The notes below the pieces were generated by a model that did no database searches, had not been told where the DNA came from, and saw nothing but the letters and a program-made list of their open reading frames with translations. A program made the position numbers and the translations under genes. DNA of 64,000 bases from contig NZ_CACSJP010000006.1 in the NCBI RefSeq assembly GCF_902706095.1, positions 1-64,000 on the forward strand, in the 5' to 3' direction. How positions within the stretch are numbered: position 1 is the stretch's first letter; each line of letters starts with the position of its first letter. Origin of the DNA: Rhizobium sp. 18065. Its GTDB lineage: Bacteria > Pseudomonadota > Alphaproteobacteria > Rhizobiales > Rhizobiaceae. This document shows, one piece after another, positions 26,143-35,465 of this stretch.

Positions 26143-27466
26143 AGTCTTCCTTGTCCGGCTTCTGGCCGGTTCCGAGCTTACGCTCCATTTCGTCGGCCTG
26201 CCGTTCGGTCAGGCGCACGTCGAGACTGACCGAACCGTCCTCTTGGTCCTCGCGACCTGTGACCACGGCATTTTCATAGGCCCAGGAGATCAGCGCGTGC
26301 TTGTCGGCTGGAATGGTGATCGTCGCCTCGGTCAGGACGCCCGAGAGACGCTGCGAGATGACATCGAGGAGCCTGTCGACCCCTTCGCCAGTGATTGCCG
26401 AGACGGACATGACGTTTTCACGGCCTTCGGCCTTCTGCATGATGGCGTCGTGGGTTTCCGGATCGAGCCGATCGATCTTGTTCCAGATCTCGATGATGCG
26501 CTCGGAGCGCTCCTTCTCGTCAATGCCGAGATCGTCGAGGATGCGCAGCACATCGGCCGACTGGGCACCATTGTCCGGATCGGCCATGTCGCGCACATGC
26601 AGGATCAGATCGGCTTCCAGAACCTCTTCCAGCGTCGCGCGGAAGGCGGCAACCAGATGAGTCGGCAGATTGGAAATGAAGCCGACCGTGTCGGACAGAA
26701 TGACCGTGCGGCCATGCGGCAGCTTCATCCGGCGCAGGGTCGGATCGAGCGTGGCAAACAGCATGTCTTCGGCAAGCACGCCCGCGCCGGTGATGCGATT
26801 GAACAGGGTCGATTTGCCGGCATTGGTATAGCCGACCAGAGCGACGATCGGATGCGGCACCTTGCGACGCTTGGCCCGGTGAAGCTGGCGGGTGCGCACG
26901 ACCTGCTCCAGCTCCTTCTCGAGCTTGACGATACGGTCCTGCAACATTCGACGGTCGGCTTCGATCTGGGTTTCACCGGGACCACCCATGAAACCGGCAC
27001 CACCGCGCTGACGCTCCAGGTGGGTCCAGCTGCGGACCAGGCGGCCCTTCTGGTAGTTCAGGTGAGCAAGTTCGACCTGCAGCGTACCTTCCTTGGTGGA
27101 AGCGCGGCGGCCGAAAATTTCAAGAATGAGGCCGGTGCGGTCGATGACCTTGGCGTTCCATTCCTTTTCGAGATTGCGCTGCTGGACCGGGGTCAGCGGA
27201 TGATCGACGATGACCAGGCCGGCATCGCGCTCGTCGAGCATGGCCGTCACTTCCTCGATCTTGCCGGAGCCGAGCAGCGTGGCCGGACGCGGCTGGTTGA
27301 CCGGAACGATCATGCCGGCTGCAATCGTCAGGTCGATGGCACGTGCAAGACCCATCGCTTCTTCGAGGCGGGCTTCGTTCGAACGACTGGGAGCCGGTGG
27401 TGCGCCTTCCGGCAGGACCGGCTGGCGGCCCTGCTTCAATACAGGCACGAGCACAACCGCCCGCAT
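26132..27466 (-). CDS. hflX: ribosome-associated GTPase HflX
   Basis: HflX is a GTPase that splits stalled or hibernating ribosomes, especially under heat stress. From ATG 27466 it has 444 residues. An N-terminal HflX domain (TLLGSGKIEEV near residue 65) is followed by a glycine-rich linker with GGAGFMGGPGETQIEADRR. The G domain carries GYTNAGKST, DTVGF and NKID. The frame stays open 58 codons further, overlapping hfq, but no ATG, GTG or TTG occurs between the hfq stop and 27466, so the true start may be here or within hfq. It is transcribed with hfq. Confidence 0.93.
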   Translation of the reverse strand: MRAVVLVPVLKQGRQPVLPEGAPPAPSRSNEARLEEAMGLARAIDLTIAAGMIVPVNQPRPATLLGSGKIEEVTAMLDERDAGLVIVDHPLTPVQQRNLEKEWNAKVIDRTGLILEIFGRRASTKEGTLQVELAHLNYQKGRLVRSWTHLERQRGGAGFMGGPGETQIEADRRMLQDRIVKLEKELEQVVRTRQLHRAKRRKVPHPIVALVGYTNAGKSTLFNRITGAGVLAEDMLFATLDPTLRRMKLPHGRTVILSDTVGFISNLPTHLVAAFRATLEEVLEADLILHVRDMADPDNGAQSADVLRILDDLGIDEKERSERIIEIWNKIDRLDPETHDAIMQKAEGRENVMSVSAITGEGVDRLLDVISQRLSGVLTEATITIPADKHALISWAYENAVVTGREDQEDGSVSLDVRLTERQADEMERKLGTGQKPDKEDWER

Positions 27467-27533
27467 GTCATCCCGACGCTTTTCGCCTTCCGGGATGATT
27501 GATTCGTTCTTGGTGTCGCGGTTTGTGATGATC

Positions 27534-27785
27534 TCAGTCCTGTCCGGAAGCGTTGTCTTCGCTCTCGAACATCTGCATCGGCTGGCCGGGCATGATGGTC
27601 GAGATGGCGTGTTTGTAGACGAGCTGGGAATGCCCGTCACGACGCAGGAGAACGCAGAAATTGTCGAAGGATGTCACAACACCCGTCAGCTTCACGCCGT
27701 TGATCAGGAAGATGGTCAGCGAGATTTTCTGCTTACGGACTGTGTTGAGGAAAAGATCCTGCAGGTTCTGAGAACGTTCCGCCAT
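27534..27785 (-). CDS. hfq: RNA chaperone Hfq
   Basis: Hfq forms a hexameric ring that binds small RNAs and mRNAs and aids their pairing. In rhizobia it influences nitrogen and stress physiology. The 83-residue protein contains the Sm1 motif ([15 protein letters not shown], ending in [12 protein letters not shown]) and the Sm2 motif with YKHAIST, with a short acidic tail as usual in alphaproteobacteria. It lies in the classic trkA-dat-hfq-hflX order. The leader upstream contains a stable hairpin. Confidence 0.97.
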   Translation of the reverse strand: MAERSQNLQDLFLNTVRKQKISLTIFLINGVKLTGVVTSFDNFCVLLRRDGHSQLVYKHAISTIMPGQPMQMFESEDNASGQD

Positions 27786-27807
27786 GGCGCCGCTTCTTTC
27801 TTTCTTG

Positions 27808-27823
27808 CCGGCCTTTTGGCCGG
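27808..27823 (-). promoter_or_regulatory. hfq: hairpin in the hfq leader
   Basis: CCGGCC at 27808-27813 pairs with GGCCGG at 27818-27823 around TTTT. On the minus strand the stem is followed by a purine-rich stretch (AAGAAAGAAAGAAG), then the hfq ATG about 22 bases from the stem. It could influence translation or be an Hfq autoregulatory site. Confidence 0.4.
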
Positions 27824-27894
27824 TGTGATTATTGTTATCGCTGGTCAGGTCGCGGGAAATGGCCCCCTCGCCCCTTCACCAGCAAAACTTGGTA

Positions 27895-28758
27895 TCAAAT
27901 CGCCGTCTTCTCCGCAACGTCGAAAAAAGCGGATCGGATCTTGTCGGAAACCGATCCCGGATGACCGTTTCCGATCGTTTGACCATCGATTTCGACGATA
28001 GGGAAACAAATACTGGTTGCTGCCGTGATGAACACTTCCCGTGCCGACAGCAATTCTTCGCGGGAAAATTCGCGCTCTGCAACCGGAATGCCGAGAAGAG
28101 CGGTGACATCCATCAATCCGGTTCGGGTGATGCCGCGCAGAATTCCGTGTTCGGCTGGCCTGGTGACCAAAACGCCATTTGCATCCACAATCCAGACATT
28201 GGTGGCGGCCCCTTCGGTCACCATGCCAGCAGCATCGACATAGATCGCCTCTTGAGCGCCAGCCTCCTTGGCAAGCTGCCGTGCCATGACATTTGGTAGC
28301 AAGCCGACCGTCTTGATATCGACGCGGTCCCAGCGATTGTCAGGCAAGGTAATTGCCTTCAGGCCCTTTTCGTTCTTGGCCATGATGATACCTGGATCGG
28401 TGATCTTGGCGGTGATGACAAGCGAAGGTGTGGTGTCTGCCGAAGGAAAGACATGATCGCGGCGGGAGACGCCGCGCGTGACCTGCAGATAGAAAAGGCC
28501 GTTTTTCACCCGGTTGCGGCGGGCGACCTCTCGAATGATCTGGGTCAGCGCCCTGCGGCTCATCGGACTTTTCATCCGAAGTTCGCCCAATGACCTGTCG
28601 AGGCGATCGAGATGCCTTGTCAGATCGACGATCATGCCATGGCGTATCTCGCAAACTTCGTAGACACCGTCGGCGAACTGATAGCCACGATCCTCAATAT
28701 GAACGGCGGCATCGTCATGCGCCACATAGCGGCCATTCACATAGGCAATTCTCGGCAT
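27895..28758 (-). CDS. dat: D-amino-acid transaminase (class IV PLP aminotransferase)
   Basis: A 287-residue fold-type IV pyridoxal-phosphate enzyme that would interconvert D-alanine and D-glutamate, supplying peptidoglycan precursors. Recognisable features are YQFADGVYEVCEI near residue 30, the PLP-lysine region DIKTVGLLPNVMARQLA near residues 145-160, and GAATNVWIVDANG. Class IV members also include branched-chain aminotransferases and ADC lyases, but the segment order and synteny between trkA and hfq favour D-amino-acid transaminase. Confidence 0.88.
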   Translation of the reverse strand: MPRIAYVNGRYVAHDDAAVHIEDRGYQFADGVYEVCEIRHGMIVDLTRHLDRLDRSLGELRMKSPMSRRALTQIIREVARRNRVKNGLFYLQVTRGVSRRDHVFPSADTTPSLVITAKITDPGIIMAKNEKGLKAITLPDNRWDRVDIKTVGLLPNVMARQLAKEAGAQEAIYVDAAGMVTEGAATNVWIVDANGVLVTRPAEHGILRGITRTGLMDVTALLGIPVAEREFSREELLSAREVFITAATSICFPIVEIDGQTIGNGHPGSVSDKIRSAFFDVAEKTAI

Positions 28759-28776
28759 GGGTATGGGACCTGTCGG

Positions 28777-30153
28777 TTAGAAATACTGGATCGAGACTCG
28801 GAACATCTGCTCGACATGGCGCACTGCGGCCGCCGTCGCGAAGATCACGACACGGTCCTTGGCCTTGATCTTGGTGTCGCCATTCGGACGGATCACGGTC
28901 TTGTCGCGGTAGATCGCACCGATGCGCAGGCCGGCGGGAAGCTCCAGATCGCGGAACGGACGTCCGACCAGCGGTGACGTTTCCAGCGCTTCGGCCTCGA
29001 TGACTTCCGCCGTGCCCTTCTGCACCGCATAGACCGCAAGAATGCGGCCCTTGCGAACATGCTGCAAAACACGGGAAATCGTCACTGCGCGCGGATTGAT
29101 ATAGGCGTCGATGCCGATCGATGCGGCAAGATCGTGGAAAGATGGGCTGTTGATCAACGCCATGCCCGACTTGCAGCCCAGGCGCTTGGCCATGGCCGCG
29201 CTCAGAATATTGGTCTGGTCGTTGTTTGTCAGCGTGATCATCAGGTCGGCGTCCTGAATGTCGGCCTGCTGGAGAATGTGCTGATCGAGCGCCGAACCAT
29301 GCAGGACGATGCTTTCGCGCAATTGATCGGACACCGATATCGCGCGATCCCGGTCGCTTTCGATGATCTTGATGCGGGTCTTCGGCTGCATTTCCTCAAT
29401 GGTGCGAGCGACATAGTGGCCGATATTACCACCGCCAGCGATAACGATGCGGGCCGCCTCCTGCTCCTCATGACCAAACAGCCCGAGCGTGCGCCGCGCG
29501 TGGTCGCGCTGGCAGATCACATAGGCCAGATCGCCGACAAGGAGATGATCCTCCGAGCGGGTCACCATCAGCTTGCCATTGCGATAGATGGCCGCAACGG
29601 TTGCCATCAGATCGGGAAAAAGCTCGCTGAGCTGATGCAGCGGCGTATCGACAACCGGGCAATCCTCCATGCATTCGATCGCCAGCATGGCGATGTTGTC
29701 GTCAGCAAAGCGCACGATATCCGTCGCCCCCGGAAACGAAATGCGGCGCAGAACCATCTTGCCGACTTCGATCTCGGGCGAGATCGTCACGTCGATCGGC
29801 AGGTTGTCGCGGGAAAACAGATCGGAATATTCCGGACGCAGGTAGTTTTGCGACCGGATACGCGCGATCTTCGTCGGCACGTTGAACAGGGAATGTGCCA
29901 CCTGGCAGGCGGTCATGTTGATTTCATCGTAAAGCGTGACGGCGATCAGCATGTCTGCCTGATCAGCACCGGCCTTGGCCAGAACATCGGGATGTGCGCC
30001 ATGGCCGACATAGCCGCGGACATCCAGCGTTTCGGTGATGTGGCTGACGAGCGATGCCGATGTGTCGATGACCGACACATCGTTGTCTTCCTGGGACAGG
30101 CGCTCGGCGATGCCGTAGCCCACCTGACCCGCGCCACAAATGATGACCTTCAT
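28777..30153 (-). CDS. trkA: Trk system potassium transport regulatory subunit TrkA
   Basis: TrkA is the cytoplasmic NAD-binding gating protein of the TrkH/TrkG potassium uptake channel. The 458-residue protein has two RCK repeats, each with an N-terminal Rossmann motif (GAGQVGYGIA at residue 7 and GGGNIGHYVA near residue 240) and a C-terminal TrkA_C domain. The membrane partner is not in this window. It sits between ntrX and dat on the same strand, as in many alphaproteobacteria. A strong ribosome site GGAAAGG precedes its ATG. Confidence 0.95.
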   Translation of the reverse strand: MKVIICGAGQVGYGIAERLSQEDNDVSVIDTSASLVSHITETLDVRGYVGHGAHPDVLAKAGADQADMLIAVTLYDEINMTACQVAHSLFNVPTKIARIRSQNYLRPEYSDLFSRDNLPIDVTISPEIEVGKMVLRRISFPGATDIVRFADDNIAMLAIECMEDCPVVDTPLHQLSELFPDLMATVAAIYRNGKLMVTRSEDHLLVGDLAYVICQRDHARRTLGLFGHEEQEAARIVIAGGGNIGHYVARTIEEMQPKTRIKIIESDRDRAISVSDQLRESIVLHGSALDQHILQQADIQDADLMITLTNNDQTNILSAAMAKRLGCKSGMALINSPSFHDLAASIGIDAYINPRAVTISRVLQHVRKGRILAVYAVQKGTAEVIEAEALETSPLVGRPFRDLELPAGLRIGAIYRDKTVIRPNGDTKIKAKDRVVIFATAAAVRHVEQMFRVSIQYF

Positions 30154-30204
30154 GAATGCCTTTCCCGGCCGACCGGCTCAATCGCCCGGCACTGCCAGAC
30201 TCAG

Positions 30205-31569
30205 TTATACGCCAAGGGATTTCAGTTTGCGATGGAGTGCGGAGCGCTCCATGCCGACGAATTCCGCGGTGCGCGAGATGTTGCCGCCAAAGCGATTGAT
30301 CTGGGCAATCAGATAGTCACGCTCGAACATTTCGCGCGCCTCGCGCAAAGGCAGGGTCATGATGTGGGTATCGTTGCTGGCCGATACCTTCGGCAGCATG
30401 TCTGACAGGTCCTGCGGCAACATCTCCGCAGTGATCGCGGTATCCGGTGCGTCGCCGCGGGCGAGAATCATCAGCCGCTCGATATTGTTGCGCAACTGGC
30501 GAATATTGCCTGGCCAGTCGTTTGCCTGCAGCACCGCCATGGCGTCTTCGCCGATCTTGCGCTGGCGGATACCCGCCTGATCGGAGATCTGCCGCATGAA
30601 CATATCGACGAGGAACGGGATGTCCTCTCGCCGCTCGGCGAGCGCCGGAACCTTGATCGGAACCACGGCAAGCCGATGGAACAAGTCCTCGCGGAACCGG
30701 CCTTCGGCGATCATGCTCTCAAGATTGTAGGCGCTTGACGAGATGATCCGGACATCGACCTTGACGCGCTTGGAACCGCCGACGCGCTCGAACTGCTGAT
30801 CGACCAGAACACGCAATATCTTGTTCTGTGTCTCGCGCGGCATTTCCCCGATTTCGTCGAGGTAGAGAATGCCGCGATGGGCTTCTTCCAATGCGCCGAT
30901 ACGGCGCGGCTGGCCCGGCGTGCCTTCCGTGCCGAACAGCGCCATTTCCATGCGGTCCGGCGTGATGGCGGCGGCATTCAGCGACACAAACGGGCCGCCA
31001 CTGCGCGACGAGCGCTTGTGGATCATGCGGGCAACGAGTTCCTTGCCGCAACCGGAGGCACCAAAAATCATGATGCGGCTATTGGTCGGCGCGACTTTCT
31101 CGATGGTCTGTCGCAATTGCGAAACGGCGACAGACGTCCCGATCAGCTCGACGGCATCGCCGGTGCGGCGCTTGAGATCGGAGACCTCGCGCTTGAGCTT
31201 GGAGTTTTCCAGCGCACGCTCGGCAATCAGGATCAGGCGGTCGGCCTTGAACGGCTTTTCGATGAAATCGAACGCGCCGCGCTTGATCGCCGAAACAGCC
31301 GTCTCGACATTGCCATGGCCGGAAATCATCACCACCGGCAGATCGGGATGACGTACCTTGATCTCGTCCAGCAGGGAAAGTCCGTCCAGACGGCTACCCT
31401 GCATCCAGATATCGAGAAAAATCAACCGCGGTGCCCGATCTGAAATCGCCGCAAGAGCGCTATCTGCGTCATGCGCCGTGCGCGTCTCGTGGCCTTCATC
31501 GCTCAGGATGCCGGAGACAATCTCGCGAATGTCCTCTTCGTCATCGACTACCAGAATATCAGAGGCCAT
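30205..31569 (-). CDS. ntrX: nitrogen assimilation response regulator NtrX
   Basis: A 454-residue NtrC-family response regulator paired with NtrY. The receiver domain (1-120) has the acidic pair DDEED and phosphoacceptor Asp in LIFLDIW, and a central AAA domain carries Walker A GASGCGKE. A Fis-type HTH at the end includes GGNISRTAEFVGMERSALHRKLK. The sigma-54 contact motif GAFTGA is not present where expected; the segment reads ALFGTEGTPGQPRRIG. NtrX may therefore regulate without sigma-54. Its start overlaps the ntrY stop by 11 bases. Confidence 0.95.
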   Translation of the reverse strand: MASDILVVDDEEDIREIVSGILSDEGHETRTAHDADSALAAISDRAPRLIFLDIWMQGSRLDGLSLLDEIKVRHPDLPVVMISGHGNVETAVSAIKRGAFDFIEKPFKADRLILIAERALENSKLKREVSDLKRRTGDAVELIGTSVAVSQLRQTIEKVAPTNSRIMIFGASGCGKELVARMIHKRSSRSGGPFVSLNAAAITPDRMEMALFGTEGTPGQPRRIGALEEAHRGILYLDEIGEMPRETQNKILRVLVDQQFERVGGSKRVKVDVRIISSSAYNLESMIAEGRFREDLFHRLAVVPIKVPALAERREDIPFLVDMFMRQISDQAGIRQRKIGEDAMAVLQANDWPGNIRQLRNNIERLMILARGDAPDTAITAEMLPQDLSDMLPKVSASNDTHIMTLPLREAREMFERDYLIAQINRFGGNISRTAEFVGMERSALHRKLKSLGV

Positions 31570-33826
31570 AGACCTTTTCCTTATCGTTATCGCTTTCCAT
31601 GGCGGCAGTCTCGATGCGCGGCAGGATGATACGGATCATCGCGCCCCTGCCCCGGTCGAAATCGGCCGGTGCGTCATGCAGCTCAAGCTGCCCGCCATGC
31701 TCTTCAATGATCTTCTTGACGATGGCGAGACCGAGGCCGGTGCCCTTCTCGCGCATGGTCATATAAGGTTCCAGAATACGGTGCCGGTTCTCCACCGGCA
31801 GGCCGCGGCCGTTGTCGATCACATCGACGGCAAAACGGTCGAGTTCCCGATCGAAATACGAGCGTACCAGAATCTTGCCACCGGCGCCGAGTTCCTCGGC
31901 GGGAACTGCCTCGATGGCTTCGACGGCATTCTTGACGATATTGCCAACGGCCTGCGACAGCATGCGGGCATCGAAGCTGCCTTCAAGCGCCTCAACGCCG
32001 AAGTCGCGCTGAAAATCGATCTCGGTGCTGCCCATCTCGCGCAGGAAGACCGCATCTTTCAGGATCTCGCGGAGATCGGTGCGCTGCTTTGTCGGCTTTG
32101 GCATGCGGGCGAATGCGGAAAACTCATCGACCATCCGGCCGATATCCTCAACCTGGCGGACAATCGTGTCAGTGCACTGATTGAAGACCGCCTTGTCGTC
32201 CTCGGCGATCTGCTTGCCATAACGCCGCTTCAAGCGCTCGGCCGATAGCTGGATCGGGGTCAGGGGGTTCTTGATTTCATGGGCAATGCGGCGCGCAACA
32301 TCGGCCCAGGCTGACGATCGCTGGGCGATGACCAGATCGGTGAAGTCGTCGAGCGTGATCACGTAACTGTCGGCGGATCCCCGCGTTTCCTCGCGCGTGA
32401 CCTGTACGTTCAGCGTCCGCTCCTTGCCGCCGCGGATCAGGTTGATCTGTTCGCGATATTCGCCGCGATGGCGAACGGCCGCTTCGGCGAGCACGCGGTC
32501 CACCTCCGGCGCGACCAGTGTCAGTTTCTCGCCGATCAGTTGATCCGCCGACAGACCGAGGAAGAATTCGGCCGACGGGTTGACGATGGTGATCACGCCG
32601 TCGTCCTCGACGCCGATCACCGCTGCCGTGACCCCAGACAACACCGCCTCGATGAACCGGCGCCGGTCATCGACCTCGTCCTTGGCCTCGAGGATCTCGT
32701 CACGCTGTGTGCGGATCTGGGTGATCATCTTGTTGAACGTGCGCGAAAGACTGCCGACATCGCCGTCTGCGGCGCGGACCGGCACGATCACGTTGAGATT
32801 GCCGGAGGCGATGCTGTCGGCGGCGCCGATCAACAGGCGGATGGGCCGTACGATGCGGTCGGCCACCGCAATGGCAGTCCAGATGGCGGCGAGCAGCACG
32901 ATCAGGGCAAAGCCCAGATAGAGGATGGCAAAAGCGATCTGCAAGGTCGTGCGGCCATCTTCCATCGCCTGGTATTCGGCCGTGTTCTCTTCCATCAGCC
33001 GCATCGCGGCCATGACCTTCGGGTCCACCGCCCTGATCGTATAGAGGAAGGTTCCCGAAATTGAATCGAGCTGGATAATGGCCCCGACGAGGTTGGTCAC
33101 ACCGGGCGGGATGAGCGTCGGCTGGCCGGCAGATGCGCTCTGCAGCGCATCGCGCGGAATGGCTGGCAGCGGTTTTTCCGTCTGGATGTCAGCCTGGGTG
33201 ATCGCCGAGCCATCTTCGCGGACCAGGAAGGCGCCGAGCATGCCGCGGCCGCGCGCCTGGCGGGTCAGAAGTTCGACGAAGCCGGTGCGATCGAGATAGA
33301 ACAGCGACCGGTTGCGCTCCAGGTCATTGGCCATGGAGATGGTCTGACCCTGCAGGTAGCTGGCATTCTCCATCATATAGGCCTGCGCCACATTCATCGA
33401 CGACGAGACAATCGACTGCGTGCGCAGCGAGAACCAGCGGTCCAGACCGACATTCAGGGTGATGGAGGCAAAAATTGCCACAAGAATCGCCGGGGTAATC
33501 GCAATGATCGAAAACAGCGCGACAATGCGCACATGCAGGCGGGCTGCCGCCCGACCACGGCTGCGAGCCCGAAACAGGCGGGTGACTTCCCGGCCGATCA
33601 GGAACATCAGGCCGACAATGAAAAGCGAATTGACCGCCGCAGAAGCAACCAGCACCTGCGAGGTCGGCTCGATCGGGGTCAGACCAAGGAGAACAGGCAA
33701 GGTGAAGATCGCGCAGATCAGCGCGCCGCTCGCAACCAGAAGGCCGGGCAGGGCAAACGACGCACGCCGATCATGAGCCAATGCGGCATCGGCGTCCGCA
33801 ACCGACGCTCTTCTCAAGCTCACCAT
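31559..33826 (-). CDS. ntrY: nitrogen regulation sensor histidine kinase NtrY
   Basis: A 755-residue membrane kinase. Three or four N-terminal hydrophobic segments and a large extracytoplasmic part precede a further helix leading into HAMP (about residues 310-370) and a PAS domain (about 385-495). The histidine-phosphotransfer helix is [19 protein letters not shown], and the ATPase domain has NIVKNAVEAIE, DNGRGLP and GTGLGLAIVKKI. ATG 33826 is preferred over the longer frame because GGGGGA lies 5 bases ahead. In related bacteria NtrYX responds to nitrogen or redox conditions. The signal here cannot be read. Confidence 0.95.
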   Translation of the reverse strand: MVSLRRASVADADAALAHDRRASFALPGLLVASGALICAIFTLPVLLGLTPIEPTSQVLVASAAVNSLFIVGLMFLIGREVTRLFRARSRGRAAARLHVRIVALFSIIAITPAILVAIFASITLNVGLDRWFSLRTQSIVSSSMNVAQAYMMENASYLQGQTISMANDLERNRSLFYLDRTGFVELLTRQARGRGMLGAFLVREDGSAITQADIQTEKPLPAIPRDALQSASAGQPTLIPPGVTNLVGAIIQLDSISGTFLYTIRAVDPKVMAAMRLMEENTAEYQAMEDGRTTLQIAFAILYLGFALIVLLAAIWTAIAVADRIVRPIRLLIGAADSIASGNLNVIVPVRAADGDVGSLSRTFNKMITQIRTQRDEILEAKDEVDDRRRFIEAVLSGVTAAVIGVEDDGVITIVNPSAEFFLGLSADQLIGEKLTLVAPEVDRVLAEAAVRHRGEYREQINLIRGGKERTLNVQVTREETRGSADSYVITLDDFTDLVIAQRSSAWADVARRIAHEIKNPLTPIQLSAERLKRRYGKQIAEDDKAVFNQCTDTIVRQVEDIGRMVDEFSAFARMPKPTKQRTDLREILKDAVFLREMGSTEIDFQRDFGVEALEGSFDARMLSQAVGNIVKNAVEAIEAVPAEELGAGGKILVRSYFDRELDRFAVDVIDNGRGLPVENRHRILEPYMTMREKGTGLGLAIVKKIIEEHGGQLELHDAPADFDRGRGAMIRIILPRIETAAMESDNDKEKVYGL

Positions 33827-33917
33827 CTGTTTCCCCCGGACCCGTTCAGGGCCATTCACACGACAACCCGGGCGAGACCCAAGGTCGGTGCATTGTCATT
33901 TGCAAAAAAGCCGACTG

Positions 33918-33939
33918 CCGGTCCGGCAATCCGGACCGG
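33918..33939 (-). terminator. inverted repeat between ntrC and ntrY
   Basis: CCGGTCCGG at 33918-33926 pairs perfectly with CCGGACCGG at 33931-33939 around CAAT. On the minus strand a run of six T follows 8-9 bases later. This could terminate part of the ntrBC transcript before ntrYX, although the T run is further away than in a standard terminator. The remaining bases of the ntrC-ntrY gap should hold the ntrY promoter. Confidence 0.45.
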
Positions 33940-34013
33940 ACTGCAAGGAGCAAAGGCAACGTGGCTTTTGAGCAACGCAATGTGGCGAAATTGCAACGGG
34001 GGCTTTCGGCTTG

Positions 34014-35465
34014 TCAAGCCGAGCGCGAGCTTCGATAGACCGAGACACCCAGTTCGCGGATCTTTTTGCGCAGCGTATTGCGGTTTAGACCGAGAAGATC
34101 GGCCGCCTTGATCTGGTTGCCACGGGTGGCCGTGAGGGCCGCCAGAATCAGCGGATACTCCATTTCGGTCAGCACGCGATCGTACAGACCTGACGGCGGC
34201 AGGGCGTCGCCGAAGCCGGCGAAATAGGTCCGCATGTTTTCCTCGACGGCCTGGGAAATGGTCATCGAACCGGTCGGCATGCCCGCCTTGGTGATCGGAC
34301 TGTCGGCAATATCGGCCCGCAGTTCCTGCTCCACCACTTCGCGTGCGATCACATCCTGCGGGTAAAGGGCCATCAGACGGCGCACGACATTCTCAAGTTC
34401 GCGCACGTTGCCCGGCCAGGCATAGGCCTTCATCACCTCCAGCGCTTCCGTTTCGAAACGCTTGGGATCAAGGCCTTCCCTTTCGCCCTGCTGGATGAAG
34501 TGGCGGACCAGATCGGGGATGTCCTCGGCGCGGTCTCGCAGCGGCGGCAAGCGCAACGGGACGACATTCAGGCGGTAATAGAGATCTTCGCGGAAAAGGC
34601 CCTGGTTGATCGAGTGTTTCAGGTCCTTGTTGGTGGCGGCGACGATACGGACATCAGTGCGGATCGGAGTGCGACCGCCGACAGTGGTGTATTCGCCCTG
34701 CTGCAGCACGCGCAGCAGCCGGGTCTGCGCATCCATCGGCATGTCACCGATTTCGTCGAGGAACAGCGTTCCGCCTTCGGCCTGTTCGAACCGACCGGTT
34801 GAGCGGTTCTGCGCGCCGGTAAACGCGCCCTTCTCGTGGCCGAACAGTTCTGATTCGATCAGGTCGCGCGGAATGGCGGCCATGTTGATCGCAACAAAGG
34901 GACCGTTGCGGCGCTTGCCGTAATCATGCAGCGCCTTGGCAACCAGTTCCTTGCCGGTGCCCGACTCACCGGTGATCATCAGCGTCAGGTCGGTCTGCAT
35001 CAGACGCGCGAGCACGCGGTAGATTTCCTGCATGGCGGCGGAGCGACCGACGAGCGGCATGCCGTCCTGCATGTCGTCATCGAGGCGCGCCGGCTTCTTC
35101 TTCGGTTCGGCCAGAGCCCTGCCGATGATGGCGATCAGCTCGGTCAGGTCGAACGGCTTCGGCAGATAGTCATAGGCGCCCTTTTCCGATGCCTTGATGG
35201 CGGTCATGAAGGTGTTCTGCGCGCTCATGACCAGGACTGGCAGATCCGGCCGGGCTTTCTTGATCCTCGGCAGAAGGTCGAAGGCGTTTTCGTCCGGCAT
35301 GATGACATCGGTCACCACCAGATCGCCCTCGCCTGCGGAAATCCAGCGCCAGAGTGTGGCGGCATTGGAGGTGATGCGCACATCATACCCGGCCCGGCTC
35401 AGGGCCTGGTTCAACACCGTGCGGATCGCTGCATCATCGTCAGCAACAAGGATCGTGGCTGTCAT
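34014..35465 (-). CDS. ntrC: nitrogen regulation response regulator NtrC
   Basis: A 483-residue sigma-54 activator switched on by NtrB under nitrogen limitation. The receiver domain has DDDAAIR and phosphoacceptor DVIMPDE. The AAA domain carries Walker A GESGTGKE and the sigma-54 contact motif in [11 protein letters not shown]. The C-terminal Fis HTH includes [23 protein letters not shown] 35465 shares one base with the ntrB stop (TGATG), and AGGA lies 8 bases upstream. A TTG one codon earlier is less likely. Confidence 0.97.
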   Translation of the reverse strand: MTATILVADDDAAIRTVLNQALSRAGYDVRITSNAATLWRWISAGEGDLVVTDVIMPDENAFDLLPRIKKARPDLPVLVMSAQNTFMTAIKASEKGAYDYLPKPFDLTELIAIIGRALAEPKKKPARLDDDMQDGMPLVGRSAAMQEIYRVLARLMQTDLTLMITGESGTGKELVAKALHDYGKRRNGPFVAINMAAIPRDLIESELFGHEKGAFTGAQNRSTGRFEQAEGGTLFLDEIGDMPMDAQTRLLRVLQQGEYTTVGGRTPIRTDVRIVAATNKDLKHSINQGLFREDLYYRLNVVPLRLPPLRDRAEDIPDLVRHFIQQGEREGLDPKRFETEALEVMKAYAWPGNVRELENVVRRLMALYPQDVIAREVVEQELRADIADSPITKAGMPTGSMTISQAVEENMRTYFAGFGDALPPSGLYDRVLTEMEYPLILAALTATRGNQIKAADLLGLNRNTLRKKIRELGVSVYRSSRSA

